A stretch of DNA of 64,000 nt, taken from assembly GCF_951793255.1 (NCBI RefSeq), contig NZ_OX636706.1, positions 310,001 to 374,000 on the forward strand, in the 5' to 3' direction. A program made the position numbers and the translations under genes. Shown here piece after piece: positions 43,482 to 53,408 of the stretch. The stretch's first letter is position 1. The number at the start of each line of letters is the position of its first letter. Below the pieces are notes generated by a model. The model did not search any database, was not told the origin of the DNA, and saw only the letters and a list, made by a program, of their open reading frames with translations. Source of the DNA: Desulfovibrio piger. Its GTDB lineage: Bacteria; Desulfobacterota; Desulfovibrionia; Desulfovibrionales; Desulfovibrionaceae.

Positions 43482-44120
43482 TCATTCGATATCCAGCCCG
43501 TCGGCGGGCTCGCCGCTGCCCTCCGCATGCGGCCTGACCACCTTCTGGAAACGGTGGCCGTCCCAGCGGTAGCCGATCTCGTTGGCCAGCGGCAGGTAGA
43601 GCATGCCGGTCTTGTTCCAGAACACGGGGTGCGCGCGCAGGCCCCCCATGCCCAGGCAGATGAGCACCGAGGGGTTCACATCGTCGGGCACGGGCTGGCC
43701 CTTGGCAAAAAATTCCTGGATGTCCGGCTCCTGCGGCACGTCCACGGGCACCGTGCGCCCCGAGGCGTCCACGCGCCACAGCTCCACCGTGCACAGCTCG
43801 GTGCCCAGCGTGCCGATGGCCGCCACGGCCGAACCGTCGTCAGCGTCCCGGAACAGACGCAGGGCCACGCCGCTGTCGCGGAAGGGCAGCGCCCGGAACA
43901 CGATCACGTCCCGGCTCTCGCCGGCCAGTTCCCAGAACTCGCTCTGGCCTTCTTCCAGCAGCTGCTGTTTGTCCTCGTCCTCAAGGCCTTCGGCCGTATT
44001 TTCAAAAATGCTCGTGGGCAGGGCGCCGAACGCCTCGCGGGCGGTGAGCGCGCTCTCCTGCGTCAGGCCCGCGGACGGGCACAGCAGCATGAGCATCAGC
44101 AGACAGAAAAAAACACGCAT
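43482..44120 (-). CDS. Exported protein of unknown function
   Basis: This 212-residue secreted protein does not match a family I recognise. The signal peptide is MRVFFCLLMLMLLCPSAGL, cleaved near residue 20. The mature protein has an acidic helix-rich start (FENTAEGLEDEDKQQ), a beta-rich middle with VIVFRALPFRD, and a cysteine in both SVLICLG and TELCTVEL that could pair. AGGGGGAG before the ATG at 44120 decides against the in-frame ATG 21 bases upstream. Confidence 0.72.
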   Translation of the reverse strand: MRVFFCLLMLMLLCPSAGLTQESALTAREAFGALPTSIFENTAEGLEDEDKQQLLEEGQSEFWELAGESRDVIVFRALPFRDSGVALRLFRDADDGSAVAAIGTLGTELCTVELWRVDASGRTVPVDVPQEPDIQEFFAKGQPVPDDVNPSVLICLGMGGLRAHPVFWNKTGMLYLPLANEIGYRWDGHRFQKVVRPHAEGSGEPADGLDIE

Positions 44121-44268
44121 AACTCCCCCTTGCCGCGACACTGTCCCGGCTCGTCAAAAATTTTATACGGCCTTCCCCGTCCTTTGTCCATCGCTCCGGG
44201 CCGTTTTTCCCGGCGCTTATCAGGAATCCCTCTTGCCAAACAGCGTCGCCACGCTTACATAACAGCCC

Positions 44269-47199
44269 ATGAACAATCCCTGCATCCATATCGAAAAAGC
44301 CCGGCAGCACAACCTCAAGGACATCAGCCTGGACATCCCCCGCGACGAGCTGGTGGTGGTCTGCGGGCCCTCCGGTTCCGGCAAGTCCACCCTAGCCTTC
44401 GATATCGTCTATGCCGAGGGCCAGCGCCGCTATGTGGAATCCCTTTCGGCCTATGCCCGGCAGTTCCTGCCCCAGATGGACAAGCCGGACGTGGAGAAGA
44501 TCGAGGGCCTTTCCCCGGCCATCTCGCTGGAACAGCAGAGCACCTCGCGCAATCCCCGTTCCACCGTGGGCACGGTGACGGAGATCCACGACTTTTTGCG
44601 CGTCTTCTTCGCCCGTCTGGGCCGCATGTACTGTCCCTCCTGCGGCCGCCCCATCGAGGCCCGCTCCGCCGACGAGATCATCACCGACATCATGGCCCTG
44701 CCCCAGGGCAGCAAGTTCATGGTCATGGCGCCGCTGGTGGAACTGCAAAAAGGCACCCATCAGGACAAGTTCAAAAAGCTGCGCGCCGAAGGCTTCGCCC
44801 GCGTGCGTGTGGACGGCACCTTCCACACCCTGGACGACGTGCCCGCCCTGGACAAGAACAAGAAGCACAGCATCGACCTGGTGGTGGACCGCCTGGTCAA
44901 CAAGGACGGCATCCGCGGCCGCCTGGCCGATTCCGTGGAGCTGGCCCTGCGCTACGGCGAAGGCCGCCTGACCGTCCACCTGCCCGACAGGCCCGAAGGG
45001 GAACGGGACATCATCCATTCCACCACCTCGGTCTGTCCGCACTGCCATATCTCCCTGCCCGCGCCCAGCCCGCAGCTCTTTTCCTTCAACAGCCCGCAGG
45101 GGGCCTGTCCCCGCTGCGTGGGCCTGGGCACCGTGGACTATTTCGAGCCCCGCCTCATCGCGCCCAACCGGGGCCTTTCCCTCAATACCGGGGCCCTGCT
45201 GCCCTGGGCCGAGAGCAAACACTTCCAGCGTTACGAGCCCGCCCTGCGCGCCCTGGGCGAGCGCCACGGCTTCACGCTCTCCACGCCGCTGGAGGACTTT
45301 TCCGACGCGGCCCTGGCCTGCCTGTTCTACGGCGAGGACGAAAAGGGCCGCCCCGCCGCGCACAGCAGCGGCCTGCGCCGCAACTGGATGGGCGGCAACG
45401 TGGCCATGGATGCCACGGGCGACTACCAGAGCGAACTTTTTGCCGGACGCGCCGCCGACGTGAAGGTCAGCGAGGAGCGCTGGCCCGGCGTCATCCCGCT
45501 GCTGGAAAAAGGCATGCAGTACGGCGAGGCCTGGCGCGAGATCCTGGCCCGCTTCCGCCAGTCCACGGACTGCCCGGACTGCCACGGCGCCCGTCTCAAG
45601 CCCGAGGCCCTGGCCGTGCGCGTGGACGACCTAAACATCGCCCAGTTCTGTTCCCTTTCCGTAGAACGGGCCCTGCAATGGCTGGAAGGACGGCACTTCG
45701 ACGGCCGCCACGCCCTGGTGGCCGAGCCCCTGCTCAAGGAGCTGACCCACCGTCTGTCCTTCATGCGCAACGTGGGTCTGGAATATCTTTCCCTGGGCCG
45801 GGCCATGGCCACCCTTTCCGGCGGCGAGGCCCAGCGCATCCGTCTGGCCTCCCAGCTGGGCTCCGGTCTGGTGGGCGTGACCTATGTGCTGGACGAGCCT
45901 TCCATCGGCCTGCACCCGCGTGACAACGAACGCCTGCTGGGCACCCTGCGTTCCCTGCAGCAGCGCGGCAATACCGTGCTGGTGGTGGAGCACGACGAGA
46001 CCACCATCTGCGCGGCCGACACGGTCATCGAACTGGGGCCCGGTTCCGGCTCCCAGGGCGGCGAGATCATGTTCCAGGGCAGCGTGCCCGAACTGCTGCG
46101 CGCCGATACCCTCACGGCCCGCTATCTGCGCGGCGACGCCAGCATCAGCCTGCCCGACGAGCGGCGTGAGCCCCAGGGCTGGCTGACCCTGCACAACGTG
46201 ACCACCAACAACCTGCGCGGCATCGACTGCCGCTTCCCGCTGGGCGTGCTGACCTGTGTCACGGGCGTGTCCGGTTCGGGCAAGAGCTCGCTGGTGGTGG
46301 ACACGTTGTACAAGCATCTGGCCATCAGCCTGGGCCAGCGCGTGGACCAGCCCGGCACCATCGCCGGCCTGAGCTACAGCGAGGGGGCCCGCCCCATCGA
46401 GCGCATCGTGGCCATCGACCAGACACCCATCGGCCGCACGCCGCGTTCCAACCCGGCCACCTACACCAAGGTCTTCGACGAGATCCGCAACATCTTCGCC
46501 ATGACCCCCGACGCCCGCAAGCGCGGCTACAAGCCCGGACGCTTCAGCTTCAACGTGCGCGGCGGCCGCTGCGAGGCCTGCGGCGGCGACGGCCAGATCC
46601 GGGTGGAGATGCATTTCTTGCCCGACGTCTACGTGACCTGCGATGTCTGCAAGGGCCGCCGCTACAACCACGAGACCCTGGAAGTGCGCTACAAGGGCCT
46701 GAACATCGCGGAAGTGCTGGATCTGCCCGTGCAGCAGGCCCGTACCTTCTTCGAGAACTATCCCGTGCTGGAGCGCCGTCTGGCCGTGCTTGAGGAGGTG
46801 GGCCTGGAGTACCTGCGTCTCGGCCAGCCCGCCACCACCCTTTCCGGCGGCGAGGCCCAGCGCATCAAGATCTCGCGCGAGCTGGGCAAGCGCTCCCTGC
46901 CGGGCACGCTCTACATCCTGGACGAGCCCACCACCGGCCTGCACATGCACGAGGTGGGCAAGCTCATCAAGGTGCTGCACGCTCTGGTGGACAAGGGCGC
47001 CAGCGTGGTGGTCATCGAGCACAACACGGACATGATCCTGGCCGCCGACCACGTGCTGGACATGGGCCCCGGCGGCGGCGAGAACGGCGGGCTCGTGGTC
47101 TCGCAGGGCACGCCCGAGGCCATCGTGGCCGACCCCGATTCCGTCACCGGCCGCTTCCTGATGCAGGAACGCCGCGACCGCCTCAAACGGCGCGGTTAG
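44269..47199 (+). CDS. uvrA: Excinuclease ABC subunit A
   Basis: This is the DNA damage-recognition ATPase of nucleotide excision repair. At 976 residues it is slightly longer than the usual 940-950. The first P-loop is GPSGSGKST (about 31-39) and the second GVSGSGKSS (about 664-672). Zinc modules are CPSCG...CPHC/CPRC in the first half and CEACGG...CDVCKG (about 768-795) in the second. Both ABC signatures read LSGGEAQRI. The gene is monocistronic with its own terminator. Confidence 0.97.
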   Translation: MNNPCIHIEKARQHNLKDISLDIPRDELVVVCGPSGSGKSTLAFDIVYAEGQRRYVESLSAYARQFLPQMDKPDVEKIEGLSPAISLEQQSTSRNPRSTVGTVTEIHDFLRVFFARLGRMYCPSCGRPIEARSADEIITDIMALPQGSKFMVMAPLVELQKGTHQDKFKKLRAEGFARVRVDGTFHTLDDVPALDKNKKHSIDLVVDRLVNKDGIRGRLADSVELALRYGEGRLTVHLPDRPEGERDIIHSTTSVCPHCHISLPAPSPQLFSFNSPQGACPRCVGLGTVDYFEPRLIAPNRGLSLNTGALLPWAESKHFQRYEPALRALGERHGFTLSTPLEDFSDAALACLFYGEDEKGRPAAHSSGLRRNWMGGNVAMDATGDYQSELFAGRAADVKVSEERWPGVIPLLEKGMQYGEAWREILARFRQSTDCPDCHGARLKPEALAVRVDDLNIAQFCSLSVERALQWLEGRHFDGRHALVAEPLLKELTHRLSFMRNVGLEYLSLGRAMATLSGGEAQRIRLASQLGSGLVGVTYVLDEPSIGLHPRDNERLLGTLRSLQQRGNTVLVVEHDETTICAADTVIELGPGSGSQGGEIMFQGSVPELLRADTLTARYLRGDASISLPDERREPQGWLTLHNVTTNNLRGIDCRFPLGVLTCVTGVSGSGKSSLVVDTLYKHLAISLGQRVDQPGTIAGLSYSEGARPIERIVAIDQTPIGRTPRSNPATYTKVFDEIRNIFAMTPDARKRGYKPGRFSFNVRGGRCEACGGDGQIRVEMHFLPDVYVTCDVCKGRRYNHETLEVRYKGLNIAEVLDLPVQQARTFFENYPVLERRLAVLEEVGLEYLRLGQPATTLSGGEAQRIKISRELGKRSLPGTLYILDEPTTGLHMHEVGKLIKVLHALVDKGASVVVIEHNTDMILAADHVLDMGPGGGENGGLVVSQGTPEAIVADPDSVTGRFLMQERRDRLKRRG

Positions 47200-47616
47200 A
47201 CGACTCCCGTTGATGTCGAAGGCTGCCCCCTGCGGGCAGCCTTTTTCGTCTTCCAGTCCTGCCGGATGCTGCGGGCCCCGGATGGGCCAGTGCGAGGAGG
47301 AAAAAGGGTGCATGGAGGCCTTTCAAGAGGCTCTCCCTCTTTTATGGCCCTGCAAAAGATACGGACGATTTCCTTTTGCCTCGAGCGCAGTTTTTTTCAG
47401 AATGTCCCCTTCCGTTCCCCGCATCATTTCATCAGTCAATAAACATCAAAAACAAGCGTCGCCACTTTTCAGGACATCCTCCATCCCTTTTTCTCTTTCT
47501 TCCGCAGTGTCCCGCCCCGCTTCCGTCACCACCAATCCATAGGCAGCGCCCCTTTCCTGTGCTATACTGGATGCGTTCCCGCTCCGGGATCAATCCCTGT
47601 GTCTCCAGGAGGCACC
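47200..47616. other. Region between uvrA and the split autotransporter-like gene
   Basis: After the uvrA terminator, an AT-richer stretch (47330-47470) without supported genes leads to a candidate -10 element TATACT (47563-47568) for the downstream gene. No clear -35 was found. Confidence 0.4.
47219..47246 (+). terminator. Terminator of uvrA
   Basis: AAGGCTGCCC/GGGCAGCCTT is followed by a T-run, 20 bases after the stop. Confidence 0.88.
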
Positions 47617-49487
47617 ATGTCCGCGCTCCCCTTCCTCCACGACCGTCAGTTCTCCCCCCGGCTCTCCCTGGTCTGCCTTGTGTGCCTGCTCCTGTTGCCC
47701 GCGTGTCCGGCACCGGGCTCCGACCTCGACGGAACGGCCCATAACCACCACGCCCAGATCAGGGCGGGCGATGCCTACAGCAATGTCTACGGCGTCATGG
47801 CCTATGGCGACAGTGCCCGGGCCCGCTACGGCACGGTCGTCAATGACGGCGGTCAGGCCGTGCAGACCTTCGGCGGCTGGTGTTACGGCGGCGTCGCCGA
47901 CACCGCCTACAACAGCATCGTCGTCAATGGCGGCCGCATCAGTGACAATGCCTACGGCGGATCCGCCCTTGCCACCATGTTTGCCCGAAGCAACAGCAAT
48001 ACGGTCCTCCAGATTGGCGGCGATGTCTCCCATATCGTGGGCGGCAATGCCGACAGCGGCCGCGACAAGGCCCTGGCCGACAGCAATCTCGTCATCATCA
48101 AGGGGGGCACGACCGGTACCGTGGTCGGCGGCCATGCATCAGGTCTGCTTGACGGCTCGGCCCGTTACAACCTGGTCAGCATCTCCGGCGGCTCCATTAC
48201 CAGCGTCGCCGGCGGCAGTGCCACCACGACCAACGGGACAGCCGATGCAAGTTTCAACGCCGTTCTCGTCAGCGGCGGCAGCATCAGGGATCACTTCGTC
48301 GGCGGCATCGTCTATGCCAGCAGCAACGGACAGTACGGCGCACGCTACAATGCCGTCACCCTCACGGGCGGCCATATCGGCGGCTATGTCTTTGGCAGCG
48401 CCCTCACGGACAGCCTGGGGCAGAACGTCTCCCCCCTGCCCGCTGCCGGCAGCGGCAACAGCCTCAACCTGCTGGGCTGGCAGGGCACGCTCCGGCGTGT
48501 GGCGGCCTTCCAGTACCTCAACCTTGCCCTGCCCAACGGCATGCGGCCCGGAGAGACCCTGCTGACACTGGGCAACGAGCAGACAGGGGGCGACCTGCAG
48601 GGCAGTACGGTACGCGTTCTGGGTGCCCTGGGGGGCCAGGGCATGCGCATCGGTGACCGGTACACGCTGATAAACAGCATCCATGCCGATGAACTGGCCC
48701 TGAGTAACGGCGGTACCGTCCATGATGCGCCCAAGGGCTTCGCCCTGCTCTTCGACGGCAGCATGCAGCGCAACGGTAACTCCATCGACCTGACCATCAC
48801 CGGCTTGCGGGCCAACCCGCAGATAAAGGCCTTCAACCAGTACCGGGTGGTCCAGATGGCGGCCCTCGACCGGGGCGCGCGCCTGGTGGAAGGCACGGCC
48901 CTGGAGCAGGCCCGCAAGGCGGCTGTCGGGCAGGATGCCTGGATGCCCTTCGCGGCCATCCATGGCGGTACGGAACGCTACGGCAACGATGGCCGGGCGG
49001 ACGGTACCGGCCTGGAACTGGCTGCCGGCCTGGCCCGGAGCTTCACGGGCGAGGCGGGCGACCTGCTGCTGGGCGCGTTTTTCGAATACGGCCAGGCCAG
49101 CATCGGCACCCGCGAGGACTTTTCCGTAGGCGACGTCTGCGGCACCGGCAGCGCCCGCTACGCGGGCGGCGGCCTGATGGCCCGCTTCGACCTGACGTCC
49201 GGCCTTTTGTCCGGCCTGTACGCGCAGGCCGGCCTGCGGCTGGGGCAGATCAATGGCGACTGGCAGAGCCAGGACATCGCCAGCGTGCTCCAGCAGACGG
49301 CCGACTTCGATACGTCCACGGCCTACTACGGCCTGTTCGCCGGCTTCGGCTACCAGTGGCAGGCCACGGAACGCATGCGCCTGGACAGCCGGGCCAGCTT
49401 TTTCTGGAACCATCAGGACGGACAGGACATCAGCATCATGGGTGAGGGCGTGTTTGGAAACTTCAGCTTTTATAGTTACAAGAAGGC

Positions 49488-49857
49488 ATGTGGACAAAAA
49501 AGGACTGTGCGCGGCAGCAAAAACTCGCGAAGACTGTCAAACGATACCCCAGCGATCTGACGGACAAAGAATGGGCGCTTGTACGTCCTCTCCTGCCCTC
49601 TGCTTCCGGAGAAGGTCGGAGGCGCAAAACAGACCTGCGTGAGATCATCAATGCGTTGCGCTATCTCATACGTTCTGGATGTTCGTGGAGGATGCTCCCG
49701 CAAGAATTCGGGCCGTGGCAAACTGTCTACTGGTGGTTTCGACGACTGATGAGGCGTTTCCTTTTTGCAACGATACTCGATATTTGTACCATGCTCGACC
49801 GGCATCGCCAGAAAAAGACTCTCGCCCCTTCTCTTGCAGTCCTGGACAGCCAGTCGA
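49488..49857 (+). pseudogene. IS5-family transposase, N-terminal fragment
   Basis: The first 123 codons match the N-terminal domain of IS5-type (IS427-like) transposases: YPSDLTDKEWALVRPLLP (residues 20-37), RSGCSWRMLPQEFGPWQTVY (62-81) and then LAVLDSQS, the first catalytic aspartate region. Similarity stops at about 49857, where sequence of another origin begins, so the rest of the DDE domain is missing. The frame stays open to 50015 with unrelated codons. The likely left terminal repeat GCGTGTTTGGAAACTTC starts at 49448. Confidence 0.8.
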
Positions 49858-49954
49858 GGGCATCATCTCGACATCGGAAGCGGCAAAACGTTCCGGCATG
49901 GCCCGCTCTACATTCCGCATTCGTGCGAAATCATTCAAGAAATATTGTCCATAA
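49856..49954 (+). pseudogene. Recombinase (resolvase/invertase) C-terminal HTH fragment
   Basis: In another frame from the IS5 fragment, this stretch encodes ISTSEAAKRSGMARSTFRIR followed by a short basic tail and a stop at 49952-49954. That pattern resembles the DNA-binding HTH at the end of serine recombinases (SxxEAAxxxGMxxSTF). Nothing of the catalytic domain is present. The match is short and may be to another HTH family. Confidence 0.45.
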
Positions 49955-50136
49955 TATGTCGATAAAGTGTACGCATATGGAGCGTTACAATGCCGCAATA
50001 TCTCAAAATGATTGACTTCGTACTTTTGAACTAGTAAATATGCATGGAATGCACCACCGCTAGATGGATGGCGGTCAGGTACACTTTTTCGCCACTACGA
50101 CTCACAAATTTTTGAACCCTCAGGAGGAATTGGAGA

Positions 50137-50433
50137 ATGAAAAAAAGTCTTCTGGCTGCTCTGATCGCCGCCACACTTTGCATACCTGCCGTGGCTTCCG
50201 CAGATGATGAAACCGATATGGCCAAGATAACCTGCAAAGAGTTTTTGAGTGCTGGCGAAAGCGAAATGGGCCTGATGCTAACCTGGATTGATGGCTACAT
50301 GAGTGCTCGGAGCGACAATACCATGATGAGTAAGGCCTGGATGGAAAAACTGGGCGCTCACATGGCCTCTTTCTGTTCCTCTAATCCCGGCAAAACCATC
50401 ATGGACGCAATGAACGCTGTCCCATCCAACTAA
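50137..50433 (+). CDS. HdeA/HdeB-like periplasmic acid-stress protein
   Basis: This is probably a small periplasmic chaperone of the HdeA/HdeB superfamily, which in enteric bacteria protects proteins at gastric pH. The 98-residue precursor has a Sec signal (MKKSLLAALIAATL to ASA, about residue 22), then a short mature chain with DMAKITCKEFL, the family-typical helix WIDGYMSAR, and a second cysteine in MASFCSSNP; the two cysteines (Cys33 and Cys80) would form the conserved disulfide. AGGAGGAATTGGAGA precedes the ATG. It is intact while everything around it is IS debris, and its composition differs from the host gene, so transfer is likely. Confidence 0.82.
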   Translation: MKKSLLAALIAATLCIPAVASADDETDMAKITCKEFLSAGESEMGLMLTWIDGYMSARSDNTMMSKAWMEKLGAHMASFCSSNPGKTIMDAMNAVPSN

Positions 50434-50552
50434 CCTTTCCAAGGCGGAGCGTGTATCCATGGGCTGCACATCCGCTTTACATGTTCCAGCTACTCTCTCG
50501 GAGGGTGTTGACAAACTAATGACTTCGCGACATTTATGTGCGATAAGATTAC

Positions 50553-50819
50553 ATGAACGAAAAACCGCCATGCCCTAAATGTCAATCAATAGAAGTCGTC
50601 AAGAATGGAAAAGTTCAAGGAAAACAAAAAGATAAGTGCAAATCTTGCTCCTTGCAATTTACGAGACTGACTCCTCGCGGTCGGCCTGCACAAGAAAAGG
50701 CCATGGCAGTAACCTTGTACACGCTCGGGCTTTCCATACGGGCTATAGCTGGGCTCATTGGGGTTTCTCCGACTGCTGTTTTGAAGTGGATAAAGACATT
50801 CGCCAAAACACACTATGAG
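50553..50819 (+). pseudogene. IS1-family transposase (InsA-like), N-terminal fragment
   Basis: The 89 codons give an InsA zinc-ribbon (CPKCQSIEVVKNG ... CKSCSLQF) and HTH (LSIRAIAGLIGVSPTAVLKW). The catalytic InsB part is lost where the sequence joins the autotransporter remnant at 50816-50821. The frame continues without a stop into that remnant and ends at 51134, giving a chimeric 193-codon frame that should not be read as one functional protein. The element's left end probably lies near 50505 (GTGTTGACAAACTAATG). Confidence 0.8.
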
Positions 50820-51176
50820 GACTTCCGCTTCGATCCCATGGATTCCTGCCTGCTCCGCGTGGGCACCCGCCTGAGCTATGAGATTTTCCAGGGCTTCAGT
50901 CCCTACGCGGGCGTGGCCTGGGAACATGAGTTCGACGGCACGGCCCGCACGGAACTGAGCAATCACGGCGTGGATGCACCCTCGGTCCCCATGCGCGGCG
51001 ACAGCGCCGTCTTCATGGCAGGCTTGCAGTGGGATCCCGCTCACAGCTCCCTCCATGTGGACCTGGGGCTCGAAGGTTCCGCGGGTGTCCGGCAGAGCAT
51101 CGGCGGCCAGGCCCGCCTGGTCTGGGAATTCTGATGGCAGGAGCATCGCCCGCGCCTTCCCGCGGGCACACATAAA

Positions 51177-51209
51177 AAGAGGCCGGATGTGCAGCACATC
51201 CGGCCTCTT
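51177..51209. terminator. Bidirectional terminator after the autotransporter remnant
   Basis: AAGAGGCCGGATGTGC and its complement make a 16-bp stem between convergent genes. The minus side has the better U-run. Confidence 0.82.
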
Positions 51210-51366
51210 GCATAGTATCGTATCATCGATGTCGCAGACGTCCCGGCGGCACGGTGCGGCTCGCCTCAGGTACGGCCGTCCGCCCTCCGAGCCTCTCCTC
51301 CAGCCGGAGGAGCCTACGCCGGCAAGGTCTGCCCCGCTCTGCCCGATCACCGTACGAGCCTGAAAG

Positions 51367-51954
51367 TCATCCCCGGGCGTGGCGGCGCAGCACCTCGTCC
51401 ACCAGTTCCTGACCGAGACTGCCGAAAGGACGCAGCGGCGCAGGCTCTCCCGCACCCGGCTCCCGCAGGCAGCGGCCGTACCAGACGATGTCGTGCCAGC
51501 GGCCCTGCTTCCAGCCCGAGGCCGGGAAATGCCCCAGCAGGGAAAAGCCCGTCGCCCTGTGCAGGGCTTCGCTAGGCTCGTTGGGCACCGCGATGCAGCC
51601 ATAGGCGTTGACCACGCCCTGCAGGCGCAACAGTTCCAGCAGGGCCCCGTACAGGGCACGCCCCACGCCGCGCCCACGGGCGGAACCCAGCACATAGACG
51701 GAACACTCCACGTTCCAGCCGTAGGCCGCCCGCTCCATATGCCGGTGGGCATAGGCATAGCCCAGCACCTGCCCCGACGCCCGGCAGACCAGCCAGGGAT
51801 ATTCCAGCAGCACATGATGCAGACGCGCGCCGAACTCCGCAGCCGTGGGCACCTCGTATTCGAAGGTGATGGCCGTGTCCCGCACATAGGGCGCATAGAT
51901 GGCCAGCATGGGGAAGACGTCGCCGTCCCCGGCCACCTGCAGGCAAAAGCTCAT
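51367..51954 (-). CDS. GNAT acetyltransferase, phosphinothricin/methionine-sulfoximine type
   Basis: This acetyl-CoA-dependent N-acetyltransferase has 195 residues with IYAPYVRDTAITFEYEVP (about 19-36) and the acetyl-CoA loop GSARGRGVGRALYGALLELL near 95-115, followed by NEPSEALHRATGFSLLGHF, all typical of the Pat/MddA group, which acetylates L-methionine sulfoximine and related compounds. GGAGAGGAG before the ATG at 51954 sets the start. It lies 61 bases after the O-antigen-ligase-like gene on the same strand. Confidence 0.87.
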   Translation of the reverse strand: MSFCLQVAGDGDVFPMLAIYAPYVRDTAITFEYEVPTAAEFGARLHHVLLEYPWLVCRASGQVLGYAYAHRHMERAAYGWNVECSVYVLGSARGRGVGRALYGALLELLRLQGVVNAYGCIAVPNEPSEALHRATGFSLLGHFPASGWKQGRWHDIVWYGRCLREPGAGEPAPLRPFGSLGQELVDEVLRRHARG

Positions 51955-52015
51955 CGCTCCTCTCCGCCGCCGGGGATGCTTTCCCCGTCTGCGGCCAGCC
52001 CGCTGACCACACCGC

Positions 52016-53277
52016 CTATGCAGATGCCCAGGCTGCAGCCAGCCCCAGCCACCAGATGCGATAAAAGTCATGGCCAAAGATGCCGTTGACCAGCCAGCCC
52101 AGGTACCCCAGATAGAACCAGGCCGTCAGACGCCAGTGCAGAAGACTGCCCGCGGCCTCCGCCGCACGCTGCGCCACACCGCCGTCGTGCAGGGCACGGC
52201 GGATATGCCTGCCCGCCCACCAGGCGAAGCCCAGCAGGAAGATCATGCCCAGGATGAAGCCGATGATGCCGTGGGCATACAGGATATCCAGATACATGTT
52301 GTGCGGGTGGCTGATGGTGATGGCGTCATGGGCCGGGACAAGCCCCAGGGCCCGGAAGCAGGCGTTGTAGCGGTCAAGCCCCGCCCCCAGCCAGGGATGC
52401 TCGAGGAAGACCTGCCAGCCCAGGGACCAGAGGCTCCAGCGCCCGTCCCCCGCGATGGTGGACGGATCCATGCGGTGGAAGGACAGCAGGGTGAAGCCCC
52501 CCAGCACCAGGAGCAGCCCCAGAGGGCGATGCGTCCCGTCCTGCCGCCCGCCAGCAGGGCCCAGAACACGAAGGCGGAGGCCACGGCCAGGATGCCGCTG
52601 CGGCTGGAAGCGCCTTCCAGCAGGAAAAAGGCCGGGATGAAGAGCACCACCCAGACGACCGCCGCGGGCAGGACGCCCAGACGGCGACGCAGCAGGAACC
52701 AGCAGGCAAAGGCAGGGATCATGGCCAGCGCCATGTAGTTGCCCACGCTGTAATCCCCCAGGCTGCCGGTCAGGCGTCCGGCGTTGGGCGCATAGCCCAT
52801 GATGAAGTCGAAGCCGGTCCAGGCCTGCCACATGCCGTCCAGTCCCTGCCAGACACAGGCCAGCACACAGGCATGGACAAGGCGGCGCAGATCCCGTGTG
52901 GAGCGCACGCACTCCATGGCGATGAAAGGCAGGATATAGGCCTTGTTGACGCCCATGCCACCATGCAGGAAGGACTGCCAGACGTCCGTGGAGAAGACCA
53001 CGCCGATGAGGGTCATGGCACCGGCGCAGAGGAAGAGCGGCCAGACCGTGAGACGGCGCAGGACGGAACGGTGCCAGGCGTGCCGGTAATAGAGCAGCAG
53101 AAAGATGAAGCACAGCGGCGGCGTCACTTCGCGCCAGCCGTAGCCGATGGGGAACAGGGCCAGGGAGACCCAGAACGTCCAGAAAAGACAGGCATGCCAG
53201 AATTCCCCGGGGTCGGCGTCATGGCGTCGCCGGATACGGTCCATCACGTCCGCGACACAGCTCTTCAGTTGCGACAT
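52016..53277 (-). pseudogene. O-antigen ligase-like membrane protein, frameshifted
   Basis: This is a polytopic protein of the WaaL/Wzy_C family, which joins O-antigen to lipid A-core. The first frame (start ATG 53277, MSQLKSCVADVMD) supplies helices and the periplasmic-loop segment to about residue 253 (AGGRTGRIALWG). The continuation LLLVLGGFTLLSF, the ligase motif GAGLDRYNACF and HPHNMYLDILYAHGIIG are in another frame that ends at 52016. The switch is at the four-base C run 52517-52520; one extra base would restore a protein of about 420 residues. This is either a real inactivating or phase-variable deletion, or a sequencing error. It is divergent from the NYN gene. Confidence 0.8.
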
Positions 53278-53408
53278 CTTCGGGCCTCCTGTAGTGGGAT
53301 AGCGGCACCATAGCGGCAGGCTTTGCCGAATTCAAGCCGCCTCTTGCCACCAGTCCCCCGCTGCGCTAAGTAGACTCAACATTTATTTCATAAGCTATTG
53401 AGGAGATT

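Larger units (their letters stand above)
49448..50820. mobile_element. Composite insertion of IS fragments with an hdeA/B-like gene
   Basis: This 1373-bp insert sits inside the autotransporter barrel. It is bounded by TGAGG at 49443-49447 and 50816-50820; removing the insert with one TGAGG restores the reading frame. Order inside: IS5-type left end and transposase fragment, recombinase C-terminal fragment, AT-rich spacer, hdeA/B-like gene, left part of an IS1-type element. No single complete transposase remains, so it is immobile on its own. Its AT content is visibly higher than that of the host gene. Confidence 0.8.
47617..51134 (+). pseudogene. Autotransporter-like outer-membrane protein, split by an insertion
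   Basis: The gene runs 47617-49447 and resumes at 50821-51134. Joined, it is 2145 bases, exactly 715 codons. The product has an N-terminal hydrophobic leader ending LLLLPAC, which could be a lipoprotein signal, then a passenger of repeated Gly-rich beta-helix-like strands (residues about 60-290, e.g. YNSIVVNGGRI, YNLVSISGGSI, YNAVTLTGGHI), a linker, and a C-terminal beta-barrel of about 270 residues ending WEF. The insertion lies inside the barrel, between IMGE and DFRFDPM. The 5' part now reads through into foreign sequence and ends at 49560, so the protein cannot be assembled in the membrane. AGGAGG precedes the ATG at 47617. Confidence 0.85.

Noticed and set aside
49488..50015. A complete 175-residue transposase
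   Set aside because: Similarity to IS5 transposases ends at about codon 123; the remaining codons are a recombinase fragment read in the wrong frame and AT-rich spacer.
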